Below, in pieces: positions 9,193 to 21,089 of a stretch of DNA of 64,000 nucleotides. The position numbers were made by a program, and so were the translations under genes. This DNA comes from Lolium rigidum. Taxonomy: Eukaryota > Streptophyta > Magnoliopsida > Poales > Poaceae. The DNA lies in the NCBI RefSeq assembly GCF_022539505.1, contig NC_061512.1, positions 151,635,962-151,699,961 on the forward strand. The letters run 5' to 3'. The notes under the pieces are model-generated. The model was not told where the DNA came from, made no database searches, and saw nothing but the letters and a program-made list of their open reading frames with translations. Each line of letters starts with the position of its first letter. Positions within the stretch are counted from its first letter, which is position 1.

Positions 9193-11906
9193 ATGCCGCC
9201 GCGCACGAATCTGACCAAGCACATTACTCTGGGCACCAACGCTCCAATGGACAAGGCTGAGATCTATGGATGGGAGCGATCCAAGATCTCCAACCAGGAC
9301 CAGACGGTGCTCAAGAAACTTGGCCTGCTAAATAAGCAGGACTCGTTGATCTTCCTTGGCGACGAGAGCTTCCCACGTCCTCTAATCGGATATCGGGTAA
9401 CTTTTATTGACCATCTCATTCGCGGCCTCTCCACCACTATCCACGAATTCCTTCGTGGTCTTCTCTTTGTTTACGGGTTCCAGCTGACCCCGAACTCCAT
9501 CCTCCACATCTCTATTTTTATCACTTTGTGCTAGTTCTTCCTCGGCACCCAACCTCATTGGGGCATGTGGAAGCGCATTTTCTACCTCCGGCGCAACAAC
9601 TCCCGCAACATCGTTTACAATGTGGGCGGCGTTTGTATCTGCATTCGACCCGATGTTGACTATTTTGACGTCAAATTCCCCGACTCCGTCCAAGGGTGGC
9701 GCAATAGATGGTTGTACATCCAGGATGAGTATGTCAACTACCAGGAGTATGGCATTGCTCCATTTGAAGCTGCCAAAGAAATTCTCCGATGCCGATCTTG
9801 GGATGCGGAAGCCACTGCCGAAGAAAAGACGGCTACGGAAGCTCTGATGAAGCGCATCCATCAGCTCCAGAACACCCGCGGGAAGGAACTCTCGGGTGTT
9901 CAGATAACTCTTTACTTCCTTAGGATCAGGGTGTAGCCTCTTCAGGCTCGCGAAAACCCCCTTTGGATGTACTCTGGCGAGAAAGATGTTGATTGTTTAT
10001 CCAAGGATCTCTCTGTGAAAGACTTGGAGAAACTCATCCGACGTTTTTCTTCCTTAAGCAAGAAAAACGAGGTTCCGTCCTCTTGCCGTGTGGATCCATA
10101 CTGCGCCTCCCACGCTCTCCTCGAAGTAAGTGTGTGTCCTTCGAGTTTCTTAACTATTTTTGTCGACTGCTTTTGTTTTCCTTGTATAATCGCCTTTGTC
10201 TTGCTTTTGCATTAGGGCCACCAAATTCTTTCTTCTCTCCCCCTTCCTGAAGGTGGAGAGGTAGATGAGCGAGTTGTTGTCACCGATGACTCGCAAGAAA
10301 CCTCTCGTCCTGAGAGTGAAGTCGCAGGATCTCAAAAATCCGCGGCGTCCTCCAAAAAAGAAACTGATTCAGAACGTTCTGACTCTGACCGCTCCGTCTC
10401 TCCTCCTCTCGCCATTTCTCCTGGGTGCAAGAGGAAGCAAGACGATGTCGAGGATTCTGGAACCTCCAAGCCCACTGAATCGGCAGCCGAAGAAACTTCA
10501 CCTGAAGAGGAGGTTGCCTTCAACCCCTACGATGACGCTGGCGCTGTTAGCTCGTGAGTCGCTTTACTTTTTTTGTTTTTGTCTAACTTCCTTTTTTCTT
10601 CGGGATGTTCATTTTTCTATATTGACAGCTCCAAAGAGGAAGAACAAGAAGAACCCGCGGTTCATGGTACGGCTCCGACGAGCACGGCCAATACCCTTGT
10701 TCTTTCTGAAGAACGTCGCTCTGCCCCAGAATCTTCGCCTCCCCCTCATCAGAATGTGGAAACGTCGACTCCTATAGCCAGCCCCCGAGCCCCCTTGCCG
10801 AAGAAAGCAAGGATTGGGGTTGGCGATAGTCATGAGATTATTGCGGGGAGTTCCTCGACTCCTTCTTTGGATGATGTAAGTCCTTTTTTCTTTGATTCAC
10901 TATTTTGCATCACTTGTTTGTTTTTCTCTTGCCTTCGAACTTTACTTCTTCTAGACTTGCTACCTGACTCGTACTTTTTACAGCCTCTGATGAAGCATCT
11001 CATCAACCTTGGAACCCAGTTTATTGGGTTCCGTGATGAAGCCGACGATTTGAGAGGTAAAACCTGCCTTATCTTTGGTAACTTAATTTCTTCGCCTAGC
11101 ACCTGTTTCTGGTTTTTGATTATTGGTCTTTGCTCCATGACTATCTTTCCAGAGGCGCTCAGCCCGGCCGAAAAACGTGTTGACGATCTTGCGGCTAAAC
11201 TAGAGCTCAGCGAAAAGGCTCGCGAAAAAGCCGAAAAAGATGCCGCTACTGTTGGGGACCTTCGCCAGAGACTTTAAAATGCTGAGCACGCTTTGAGCGC
11301 CAAAATTACTCAGCAAATCGAGCGCGAGAATGCCATAATAGATCGGTTCGACACAAAAAATCGTAGATTCGTTAGTAAGTTTTTTTCCTTCAATTGTCTT
11401 TGTGTTTATCTTGATTTGCTTCTCGAAATATTGATGAACCCGTCCTTTGTTCCAGCAGGAAGGATGGGTGAAGACTTCACCTTGCATGAGGTGGTCGAGG
11501 ATCGTCTTCTCGACACTCTTTCAATCCTCGAGTTGCACGGCGATCTGGTGCACACCAATATTTCCAATGCTCGTACCGCGTTTACGCAAATCTTTCCCCA
11601 CTTCTTTCCTAAAGAAACACAACCTGAGATTTTCTCTGAGCTTGTCCACTGCTTCCTGGGTAAGGAAGCTCCTGCCTTGGTTTATCGGCATGAAAACTTG
11701 AAGGTTGGAATTGAGGGAACCATCCCTTTGGTGGCTGACAGTCAGCAGGACGTCGACTGGGCGAAGGTTGGTAGCCCCATAGGGATTAATAAGGAAAAGT
11801 GGAAGACTTTGGTGAAGGCTGCAAGCCCCATTCGAAGAAAATCCTCGCCTTCTTGAACCCGAAGCCTGCTGCATCTACTAGCACTGCCAGGACAGAGGTC
11901 AAGTAG
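9193..11906 (+). pseudogene. R2 antisense gene a: putative gypsy-type transposon protein (PF04195-like)
   Basis: Six exons are inferred from GT-AG borders and frame continuity: 9193-10125, 10216-10553, 10629-10875, 10984-11056, 11153-11374, 11459-11906. Exon 1 carries the conserved domain of the plant family named putative gypsy type transposon (LTPNSILHISIFITLC, PHWGMWKRIFYLRRNN, PDSVQGWRNRWLYIQDE, then PLWMYSGEKDVD). Later exons give a Ser/Glu-rich linker, KRKQDDVEDS and PLPKKARIG basic motifs, a coiled-coil exon (EKRVDDLAAKLELSEKAREKAEKDA) split here as two short quotes would be, and a globular end. Stops at 9532-9534, 9934-9936 and 11275-11277 and a frameshift near 11831 break it. Molecular function is unknown. 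It is convergent with gag-pol and is followed by S1 and gene b. Confidence 0.7.
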
Positions 11907-11918
11907 ACCAACCTGTCC

Positions 11919-13252
11919 CTATGTGTAAGGGTATTTTCCCTTATCCATTATTTTGGTAACTATGACACCGTGCTAGAGTATTTGGTCTAATACATGTCTA
12001 CATGATGATTCCCAGGTATTAGCCAAAGAGGTATAATGGTGTATCAATGGAACAAGAAGGCAATGGGAGAACCCCCACTTCGATGAAAAATCAACAAGGG
12101 TGTTTCAGCCTCGGCCGGTCAGTGGCCCAGTCAGAACGGCCCTGGCACCGGCCAGCCCGGCGCAGACTGACCCCAGGACCGGTTCCAACCGGACGATGTC
12201 CAGTAAGCCTAGAGAAGTGGTCCGGTCAGGGTCCGGTCACCGACCCGGTTTGGACCGGCCGATCCGGTCCCAGGCCCGGTCGGACCAGGTATTAGCCAAA
12301 GAGGTATAATGGTGTATCAACCGGCCCCCACGCTTGAGCCAGTCGGGGGGAGTCTAGTACGCCTCAGAAGCCCGCCCGATCTGGACCCGGCTCCAGCTCC
12401 GGTTTAAACCGGCGGTCCGGTCCCTGGCCCGGTCTGACCGGCCCCTGCGCCGGCCTGTCCGGCGCCAGGCCCGGTTGACCGGGTTTCTCGAGGAATCTGC
12501 TGATGTGGCAAGTGAGCAACGGCCAGAATTCAAGTGACACTATATATACCCCTTCTTCTACCTCTGAACGGGTAGGGACTACACTACAAGCTGTTCTTGA
12601 GCTCTCTCTCTCATACTCCATTGTTAGAAACACCAAAAGCCTCAGATCTCCCTCCTCCTCCTCCACCCAAACTCAAATCCCTCCGGGGAAACGATAGAGG
12701 AGGACCCGATCTACTGTTCTACCAAGCCAAATCTCATTCCCCCTTGTATTCATCAAGAAACTTTTTCTCTAGGGTTCCTTGGAAACCCTAGGTGGGCAAG
12801 AGATGTCCGGAAGCATCCGGGCTGTGGATTTGCTCCTGACAAGATTGTGAAGGTTTGGAGGCTACCTCAAAGTCTACCACAAGTGAGTGAGCTATTCCTT
12901 CGTGGGATAGGATCCGGAGAATAGGGTGAGCCTTCGTGGCGTGGGGAATCCTTTGTGGGACCTCCACCCCTCCAAACGTGACGTACCTTCTTGCAAAGGA
13001 AGGGAACACGGGAATAAACCCTCGTCTCCGCGTGCTATCGGTTATCTCTAACCGAACTCCTTACTTGTGATATAACTTCCTGTGAGAGCCTTCGTGCTTG
13101 AGGTACTTGTATCCTCATATAGGTTGTTTCACCTAGTTTGCATTAGGCTCATCTTTATATTCCGCAAAGCCTAATATTGCAAAGAAAGAATTAAAATATG
13201 TTGAAACCTATTCACCCCCCTCTAGGTTTACCATCTCTGAACTTTCACTATG
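11919..13252 (+). mobile_element. S1: solo LTR of a Copia-like element with 5-bp target duplication
   Basis: The LTR is 11924-13247 (1324 bp), starting TGTAAGGGTATTTT and ending TGAACTTTCA. CTATG flanks it on both sides (11919-11923 and 13248-13252). There is no PBS, internal region or second LTR, so it is a solo LTR left by recombination. Inside are a TATA box (CTATATATACCCC near 12539), a duplicated 35-bp block (GGTATTAGCCAAAGAGG at about 12015 and 12288), and a dense CCGGT/CCGGCC array at about 12107-12480. The end TTCACCCCCCTCTAGG is typical of grass Copia-type LTRs. It sits between antisense genes a and b. Confidence 0.88.
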
Positions 13253-13422
13253 TTTTTTCTTTTTCCTTTTGTAGTTGTCTCTCTCTTTGTGATTTGCGAC
13301 TATCTCTGTCGATTCGCTAGGAATCAAACTTTTGTAAGGGACCCCAATTATCTAAATATCTCCAATATTAATGAAAAAGTGATCCTTGCTGAATGATTGA
13401 TGTCGACATTTCTTTCTTCCAG
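13253..13422 (+). other. Spacer between R2 antisense genes a and b
   Basis: T-rich sequence ends in a good splice acceptor (TTTCTTTCTTCCAG at 13409-13422). With S1 removed, only about 180 bp separates the stop of gene a from the first recognisable exon of gene b, so this may be an intron rather than an intergenic gap. Confidence 0.4.
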
Positions 13423-14422
13423 TTCGTATTTGATAACTATACCGAGGCTGCTGGTCCTTCTGATGCATTGGCTGCCGCATCTCGCTCTACAAGAACACCT
13501 TCCGACATTTGCTTAGATGCTTCTTCGTGTGCTGATTCGGTGCACGAAGAACTTGCCGATCTTCGACAGCAGTTACAGGCTATGAAAAAGCAGGCTATCA
13601 CCATTATGGACCAATCTCGCAAATCATCGGAACGTGAGCGGGCTGCTCTTCGGCAGGCGCAGGAGGCACTTGAACTGAAGGAATCTGCTGTTGCTGATGC
13701 TTCTCGTGCTGTTGAACGCGAAAATTATATGCTTGAGCTGATGACTGACGCAAGTCAAGATATGGCGGGTATGTTCTATCGTGGCTTTCCTCTTCAATCC
13801 GTATTTCCATGTCTCGTACGAGGCCGTGTTTTGCCTTCTACCTTGTATATAGGTTCGTACGTTGACGCAGTCGCCGAAGAACAACAGGTGAACTCGCGAG
13901 TCGAGGCCCTTCTTGACCTTGCCAAAAAAGAATAATATTGACTTCTGGGCTGACGAGAATCGTGCCCGCCAAATTTTTCAATACCTGGATCGTGCTGCTC
14001 AAGTTCGGAAGTTCCAAGATTTCTTTGGCAGTACTCTGGCTATGGTGAATAACATCATGTTTCCTCGAAACCCGCAGCCTGCAAATATCACTGAACTCAT
14101 GAATAAGTTCAGGAGTGTGGAGAATATCCACGACTTTGTAAAGGCCCAGATGGTGGCCGGTGCAAAGTTTTCCCTGATTTGGCTGATGATCTGTCACTCC
14201 AAATTGGACTTCAATAATCTTTTCGACCTTTTCTATCGCAAAACCTCGAAGAGGAGAGTGAACATCGACAAGCACAATAAAGTTGCGTCACCTGTTGCCG
14301 AGAAAATGATTGACGAGCTTCTTCGGTACGACGCCATGTTCTTCACAGATCATCGATACGACGATTCGATACAGAATATCCGTGCTGCCAGGGAAAACAT
14401 AGCCATAGATAGATTAATATGA
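13423..14422 (+). pseudogene. R2 antisense gene b: coiled-coil protein with conserved C-terminal block
   Basis: Two exons are inferred: 13423-13768 and 13853-14422. The first is mostly coiled coil (LADLRQQLQAMKKQ, EREKAALRQAQEALE-type heptads, here ERERAALRQAQ). The second has FWADENRARQIFQYLDRA, NNIMFPRNPQPANITELMNKF, HDFVKAQMVAGAKFSLIWLM, which matches the equivalent exon of R3 gene b in spacing and key residues (MFP, LM.KF, KAQ/RAQ, AGAK). An ATG at 13393 reads into the first exon across the acceptor, so the true start is unclear. An extra A in the A-run at 13924-13929 shifts the frame just before the conserved block. Function is unknown; it may be the 3' part of gene a. Confidence 0.6.
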
Positions 14423-14841
14423 GAACTATTTTTTATTTTCTCGAGATGTGTAATCCTGAGTCGAATATATTTGTATATATTATATTTATTGCGAGACTTA
14501 TGTATAGTCAAGGCAAATTTATGTTGTTATTTTGCTTTGCGAGCCCCCGAGTATCCTCGTTGGCGTATCTATGTTTGTTATTCGCGAGGTTTGTAACCAA
14601 GGCGAATTATTCTGAGCTATATTTTGAGAGTCGAATATATTTTGGGAATTCTTCGGGTACGAGCCTCCGAGCCTTGCGAAAAAAATATACCATCACTATT
14701 TTTATTATAGTGCAGCATTGCAAGCCCGCCTCATTAAAAACCTTCCAGCCCCACTCGGTGCCCTAAAAGGAAAATAGTGCGTCTGAAAACTTGTGAGCTC
14801 TTCAGTACAATGTATGCTTACATAGTTGACTATATTGTTCT
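14423..14841. other. Convergent 3' ends of antisense gene b and R2 pol
   Basis: AT-rich, no CDS. It contains two AGCCCCCGAG/GAGCCTCCGAG motifs (about 14540 and 14660) like those near the LTR. Confidence 0.45.
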
Positions 14842-17800
14842 CTAAGCATAGAAACGCCAAAGTTGCGCCACGTTCCATGGGTTTGGCTCGTCCTTCCGTG
14901 TTTTCTTGTCCTTCAATCTGTATGCCCCTCCAGGAATTACTTCAGTGACGATGTATGGCCCTATCCATGGAGACTCTAATTTTTCATGGCTATCCTGCGT
15001 GAGCCGAAGAACTAGGTCGCTAACGTGGAAGGACCTGGGTCGCATACGTCGACCTGGCTCTATCTCTATCGGGAGTACTGCCTCAGCTCCATGGACCAAG
15101 AAGAACGGAGTTTCTTGGGTTGCAGTGTTAGGTGTTGTTCGGATGCTCCATAACACATGGGGTAACTCATCAATCCAATTGTGCAACGCTTTTTCCAATG
15201 GTGTTAGCAGCCGCTTCTTGATGCCATTGCAGATGACACCGTTTGCTTTCTCGACTTGGCCATTAGTTTGCGTGTGTGCCACCAATGCGAAATGTAGTTT
15301 GATGCCTACTTCTGCGCAATACTCCTTGAATTCTCGAGAGGTGAAGTTGTTCCCATTGTCCGTAACTATGCTGTTAGGGACGCCAAACCGAAAAACTATC
15401 CCCTTCACGAAGTTCGATGCTGATGCTGCGTCTGCCGAAATTACTGGCACTGCCTCTATCCACTTGGTGAATTTTTCAACAACTACGAGTAAATACACGT
15501 GTCCTCCTGGCCAGGACTGTGTAATTTCCCCACCATATCGAGTCCCCATTGCGCGAAAGGCCGCGCCAATGGTATTGGCATCAGCTTTTTTGCCGGTGAA
15601 TGAGGTTTAGCCGCAAATCGCTGACACGCATTGCACGTGCGTACTATGTATTTGGCATCTTCGACTGTTGTCAGCCAATAAAATCCTGTCCGAAAAGCTT
15701 TGGCTGCTATTGCTCGACTGCTTGCGGTGGTGGCCGCATACTCCCTCATGTATATCTTTTTAATATAACTCACCCTTCTTCGGGTGTGATGCACCACTGC
15801 AGTACTCGTGAGATGCTCCTTTTGTATAATTCTCCTTTGACCACGGTGAACGCTTTAGATCGTCGGATAACTCGTCGTGCTTCTACCGGATCTTCGGGTA
15901 TCTCTTTCCTTGTGATGTATGCCACGTAAACCTGCATCCATGGAACTTGTATCATCGTAACCTCTTCAGGTTCCTCTTCATCTTCCGATGCGTTTGTTTC
16001 TTGAGCTGCTGGAGCCCCCGAGCCTTCCTTGGCGTTTTCTTTTTTTCTTTGGCTTCTTTGGTGCTTTTTTCGCCTTAGTTGATCTTTCACTTATCTCCTC
16101 CCAGAAAACACCAGGTGGTATTGGTAAGCATTGCGAGCCGATATTTGCCAAAACGTCGGCTTCGTCATTGCTAAGTCTGCTGATGTGATTGACTTCACAA
16201 CCATCAAAGAGTTTCTCGAGTTCATTGTACACCTCCTTGTATGCTATCATGCTGTCGTTGACTGCGTCGCACTTGTTCATCACCTGTTGAGCCACCAATT
16301 GGGAGTCGCCAAAGATTTTTAATTGAGTTGCGCCGCACTCCTTTGCCATCTTCATCCCGTGTATGAGGGCTTCATATTCTGCCTCGTTATTGGACGCGTT
16401 GGGGGACGTCATCCGCAGTATATATTTCATTTTGCCGCCTTGGGGTGATACAAGTATCACGCCTGCTCCAGCTCCTTCCAATCTCTTGGACCCTTCAAAG
16501 TTCATGTGCCAAGTACTCGACAAATCTGGGGGTCCCGTATTTTGTAATCCATCCACTCTCCGACAAAGTCTAGCAGAATCTGCGACTTGATCGCCTTTCA
16601 TTTTTTCGTACGTGATGTCCCGAGGGGAAAGCTCGATGCCCCAAAGGGCTACATGTCCCGTGGCTTCGGGATTGTTCAGGATGTTCGACAGAGGTCCCTC
16701 ATTGACTATTATTATCGGGTGTGCCGAAAAATAGTGTCGTAACTTTCTTGCTGTTGTGAATACTCCATACACAAGTTTCCCATATTGCGGGTAACGTTGC
16801 TTGGATGGTGATAGCACCTCGCTGATGAAGTATACTGGCCGATGAACTCCATGAATCTTCCCTTCTTCTTCTCGTTCTACCACGAGAACTGTGTTGACCA
16901 CCTGAGGTGTGGTCGCAATGTATAGCAGGGGTGGTTCTTTTTTCCTTCGGAGCAACCAACACTGGAGGTGTCGAAATTGTGCGCTTCAGATGCTCGAAAG
17001 CTTTCTCTTCTTCTTCGTTCCACTCGAACTTTTCTCCTTTCTTGATGAGCGCGTAGAAGGGCAACACTTTTTATCCTAGCCTGGCGACAAACCTGCTCAA
17101 AGCTGCGACACGACCCACCAGCTGCTGTATCTCCTTGAGCTTGGTTGGCTTCCTCATCATCACGATGGCCTGTATTTTCTCGGGAGCTTCGATTCCTCTG
17201 GCTGATACCAAGTACCCCAGGAGTTCTCCCGTAGGAACACTGAAGGAGCATTTTGTCAGGTTTAGCTTGAGGCGAAACTTGTCGAGGTTGTCGAATGTTT
17301 CTCTAAGATCATCAATCAAAGATGACCCTTCCTTTGTTGTTATGACGATGTCGTCGATGTATACTTGAACATTCTTGCCAATATGTGTGGCGAGACACTT
17401 CTGCATCATCCTCTGATAGGTAGCTCCCGTGTTTTTTTAACCCGAAGGGCATTTTTCTGTAGAAAAACACGCCATAAGGGGTTATAAAAGTTGTTTTTGA
17501 CTTCTTCTTCTTCTTTTAGGCGGATCTGGTTATAACCAGAATACGCGTCCAGGAAGGAAAGACGTTCGCATCCCGCTGTAGAGTCGATAATTTGATCGAT
17601 CCTCGGGAGGGAAAAGTGATCCTTTGGACAATGTTTATTTAGACACGTGAAGTCGACGCACATGCGAAGGACATCAGTGTTTTTCTTCGGGACCAGAACT
17701 GGGTTAGCGACCCATGTGGCCTATGTATGTAGTTCCTTGATGAAATTTGCTTCTCGAAGTCGATTTATTTCTGATACCATAGCTTTGCCGTTTAGCTCCG

Positions 17801-18569
17801 AGAAACGCCGCAAAGATTGTCGGATTGGCCTAGACCTTGGATCCAGATTAAGGGGGTGCTCGGCAAATTCCATGGGTACTCCTGGCATGTCAGCTGGACA
17901 CCATGCGAAGATTTCCCAGCGCTCACGGAGGAACTCGATGAGCGCGCTTTCCTATGCGCTATCCATGTTTATTGCGATAGCTGTCGTCTTCTTAGGATCC
18001 GTCGGGTGAATCTGCACTTCCTTGGAATTCTTAGAGGTGTCGAAGGTTTGCTCCTTGAGTGTCCTTCCTCTGTCAGGTAGCACATCGTAGTCGGTGGTGA
18101 ATCTAGAAGCTGCATACTCAGCCTGCATCCCGAAAGTTTCGGAAAGCTTATGAAAGTCTGTGTCACATTTATCAGCTAGAGAAAAACTTCCCTTCACTGT
18201 GATTGGACCTTTGGGACCAGGAATCCTCCATAGCAAGTATGTGTATTGTGGTACGACCATGGATCTGGCATAAGCGGGTCGACCCAATATAGCGTGATAC
18301 TGCGATGGAAAATCGATAACCTCAAACTCCAACTTCTCCCTCCTGTAATTTTCTCGAGTTCCAATTTGTACGTTGAGGTTTATCTTTCAGAAAGGATAGT
18401 TCGGCTTCTCTGGTGTGATGCCATGAAAGCGCGTATCCGTTGGAGTCAGATTTGCTAGGGAGATATTCATCTTCCTCAAAGTGTCTGCGTATATGAGATT
18501 CAAGCTGCTCCCTCCATCTACGAATATACGCGAGACCTCGAATCCTGCGATCACTGCCGGTAAAATCAT
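14842..18569 (-). pseudogene. R2 pol: protease, RT, RNase H, second RNase H, integrase
   Basis: Blocks read from right to left. Protease 18569-17952 has VDGGSSLNLIYADTL, with DGG where most retropepsins have DTG. RT about 17720-17071 has VPKKNTDVLRMCVDFTCLN, FLDAYSGYNQIRLKE and VYIDDIVITTKEG. The connection and first RNase H are at about 17067-16560 (PVYFISEVLSPSKQRYPQYGKLV split over 16900-16780). A second, archaeal-like RNase H at about 16515-16150 has EAEYEALIHGM and KIFGDSQLVAQQ, but the first acidic residue is Glu in NFEGS instead of Asp. Integrase 15900-14842 has CNACQRF, WGLDMVG, VTDNGNNF and GQVEKANGV (the D, D and E are all visible), then a C-terminal domain ending PWNVAQLWRFY. At least five frame breaks occur (near 18580, 17450-17500, 17070, 16950, 15790, 15540). 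Confidence 0.85.
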
Positions 18570-18584
18570 GGCTGCTTGCCCTGG

Positions 18585-20598
18585 TCATGGTACTTGGGGT
18601 GGGTGATCCGCTTGAGTAAATCCTATGTCCTGTCCCGACCAATTTAGGTACTCGATGGTTGGTGGAGGCATCTTCTCTGCCATGTATACCTGTCGTGAAA
18701 TTACCTTCTGCGTCCTATTCGAGGGTCTCCCTTTCTGAATCATCGACACTGCTCCTTTTGTGTCAATGTAAGGACCGTTGTTTGTTGGAGCTGCCGCCAA
18801 TTGCAACTGATGTTGATTTTCACTAGTAATTGCGGGTGGAGGTCGTAGGTGAACCTCACTCCTTGGTCCCCTGTTTGCTGCTTGTGCATTTCTATGCTCC
18901 GCATATCTATGCAGAGCTAGAAATGTTCGGCAGTCCTTCTGAAGGTGTCCTGACTGTCTTTTTCCGTCACTGTCGAGGAAAAAATGAATCTTCCATGGCC
19001 CGTTTAGAAGATCTGCGGGTGATATATTGTATGGCCTCGGGAACCTTGGCCGATTATTTTGTCTGCTGGAGCTTGGCGCATCTCGATGATTATTGCGCTG
19101 CTCGTTACCTCTCTTGTAATCATCCCGATGATTTCCTCCATTGTTTCCTCGGAAGCCAGCCTCCACTTGGCTGGGACCGTCGTAATCTGATAACTGACGA
19201 GAATATCGTCGCCTATTTTAGTTGTTGTTTCTGTTGTGATCTTCCTCGGGTGATCTGTGCCGTTTATTATGAACAACATCTTCACCATCCGCCCAACGAT
19301 TCGCTATTCCATGAGATCTGCTATTGTTCTAGGCCTGGATCTGCCCAAATCCTCGATTAAGTCTCTTCTTCGGATCCCCACGACAAATGCATCGATTGCT
19401 CTTTCGTCAGATAGGTTTTCTGACGAATTTTTTATGATGTTCCATCGCTGGATGTACATCCTCATTGGTTCATCATACTTCTGTTTGCAGGCCCTCAACA
19501 CTTCTATTGATGCAGGTTTCTTGCACGTTGAGCGGAAGTTTTTTTACGAACAAGTCCTCGAAATTCTCCCAGCTGTAGATGGATCCTTCCAGTAGCTTCT
19601 TTATCCACGATCTTGCGGCTCCGCTGAGGTGAACCTGGATGCTCTGCATGGCAGTTGCTCGAGTTCCACCTGTTAACTTCACCGTTTCCAGGTAATTTAC
19701 CAGCCAATCCTCTGGATGTTGCAAGCCATCGATCTTTTTGTAATTATCGGGCAACTTAAACCCATAAGGAACCCGAGTTTGCGGACTCTTCGAGTAAAAC
19801 AAGGGAGCCCGCACATATCCTCTTCGTCAACTTCTGGTGACTACCGGCGTTCTCTTCTCTCCTATCGTGCTCTATCGACTCGAGCTTGTATCATCGTGTC
19901 TCTTGGGTCCCCAGCTTGAGGAGGATCTCGCGCTGCCGAAGTAGGTTGCGGATTATTTTGCCTTTGTGCGCTCTCGGGTTGCGGTGCACTCGCTCCTTGG
20001 ATCGCTATCCCCATAACTCCAACTCCTGCCATGGCCATGTTATATAATGCTTCCCTGGGATCTCCTGTAGGGATCTTAGATGCTAATATGAAAGCATGTG
20101 TCTTCATATATCCTGCTTCCGGTGTTTTGGGGATGATGTGCCCTCTTGTATCTATCGACATAAAGGACATGTCGAGGTTCTGTATCAGGTTCTCTCTTTC
20201 ATGCTTAGGCACATGAGCTAGCCGAGATCTTCCTCTCGCGTGTGCTGCTCGGTGACTATCTCCCGAGGTTCGTGAGTGTTGGCTTAGGTTGGCTCTGCGC
20301 CTACTCGATGCTGAGGCTGCAGCTTTTCTCTGCTCCAGTACAACTCTTTCTTTTTCTATCTCCCGTCTGGCACGAGCGAGTCTATATTGATATGCTTGTA
20401 GCTCTTGTAATGTAGCTGTAGTGGTCATCGGCTCCGTGCCATTCATGCTCTTGCTTCTCTGTCCCAGGCTACCTGCAGAAGTTGTAATTTCTCCCGTGGT
20501 GTGGGCCCGAAGTATTTGTTTCCCAATCCTCGCGTGTCGAGGGTACTCCTCGGCAATGCCCTCCATTTTGGGCTTAAGGTAGATGGAATCCTGTAGGC
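18585..20598 (-). pseudogene. R2 gag, frame-shifted
   Basis: Pieces in order on the minus strand: 20566-19862 (MEGIAEEYPRHARIG; a long coiled-coil arm LARARREIEKERVVLEQR; DMSFMSIDTRGHIIPKTPEAGYMK split here), 19814-19473 (GFKLPDNYKKIDGLQHPEDW, the capsid-like retrotransposon Gag domain with AARSWIKKL), 19501-19304 (MYIQRWNIIKNSS, AIDAFVVGI), and 19166-18585 (basic RNA-binding part, NNRPRFPRPY, GHLQKDC as a degenerate zinc-knuckle). Order and length match Ty3 Gag of the Tat lineage. Three to four frameshifts or stops separate the pieces. Gag starts almost directly beside the R3 LTR, so the R2 leader, PBS and 5' LTR are missing. Confidence 0.75.
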
Positions 20599-21075
20599 TG
20601 ACACGTGACATCGGTTATCAAACAAGCGGGGGAAGCGATTTACCCAGGTTCGGGGCCCTCGATGAGTCAAAACCCTTACGTCCTGCCTGTCTAATCTTGA
20701 TTATGAAAATATTGGGTTACAATGGGGTGCCGAAGGTTTCGGCTGTGATCTCGTCGGGAGGCAAAGTTCTGCAGGGACCTAGCTCTAGACTTATGGTGGC
20801 TAAGATTGCTAAGATTGCGTGTGTCCTCGGCAGCCCCTCTCCTGGCCCTTATATAGGGAGCCAGGTCTCGAGAGATCTTTCCGGGTACGACTAGGTTACA
20901 AAGGGCCCTAGTTCTAGACTTTCCTTGTATTCTCCGTCTCTTTGTCTTGTTCTTCAAGGAATCTTCTTCGGCACCGACGTATTAGTCCACCTTGCCATCG
21001 AGTGTCTTCATGGGCCTCTAGTTGGGCCATATAGGATAGGGCAATAACAATTACCCGAAGGGTAATGCCCACGTC
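20599..21075 (-). repeat. R3 3' LTR (LTR type B, about 477 bp)
   Basis: On the minus strand it starts TGACGTGGGCATTACCC and ends near GATGTCACGTGTCA. TATATAAGGG on the minus strand (about 20847-20858) is a TATA candidate. The right (5') border is firm because of the adjoining polypurine tract; the left border is uncertain by some tens of bases. It could instead be the 5' LTR of a chimeric R2. Confidence 0.6.
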
Positions 21076-21089
21076 AGTAGCCCCCGAGT
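21076..21089 (-). other. R3 polypurine tract
   Basis: CACTCGGGGGCTAC on the minus strand directly precedes the LTR start TGACGTGGG. Confidence 0.65.

Larger units (their letters stand above)
7509..20598 (-). mobile_element. R2: Tat-lineage Ty3 retrotransposon with antisense genes
   Basis: Read on the minus strand the order is Gag, protease, reverse transcriptase, RNase H, a second (archaeal-like) RNase H, integrase, then an antisense two-ORF region, polypurine tract and 3' LTR (7509-7891). The dual RNase H and antisense ORFs between integrase and the 3' LTR are known traits of plant Tat-lineage elements. No matching 5' LTR is present: the sequence next to gag on the right (20599 onward) is an LTR of a different type, assigned to R3. 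The coding region carries many stops and frameshifts, so the element is dead. S1 is nested in it. Confidence 0.8.

Noticed and set aside
18830..19360. 176-codon plus frame in R2
   Set aside because: Opposite to the R2 gag basic domain; no known motif.
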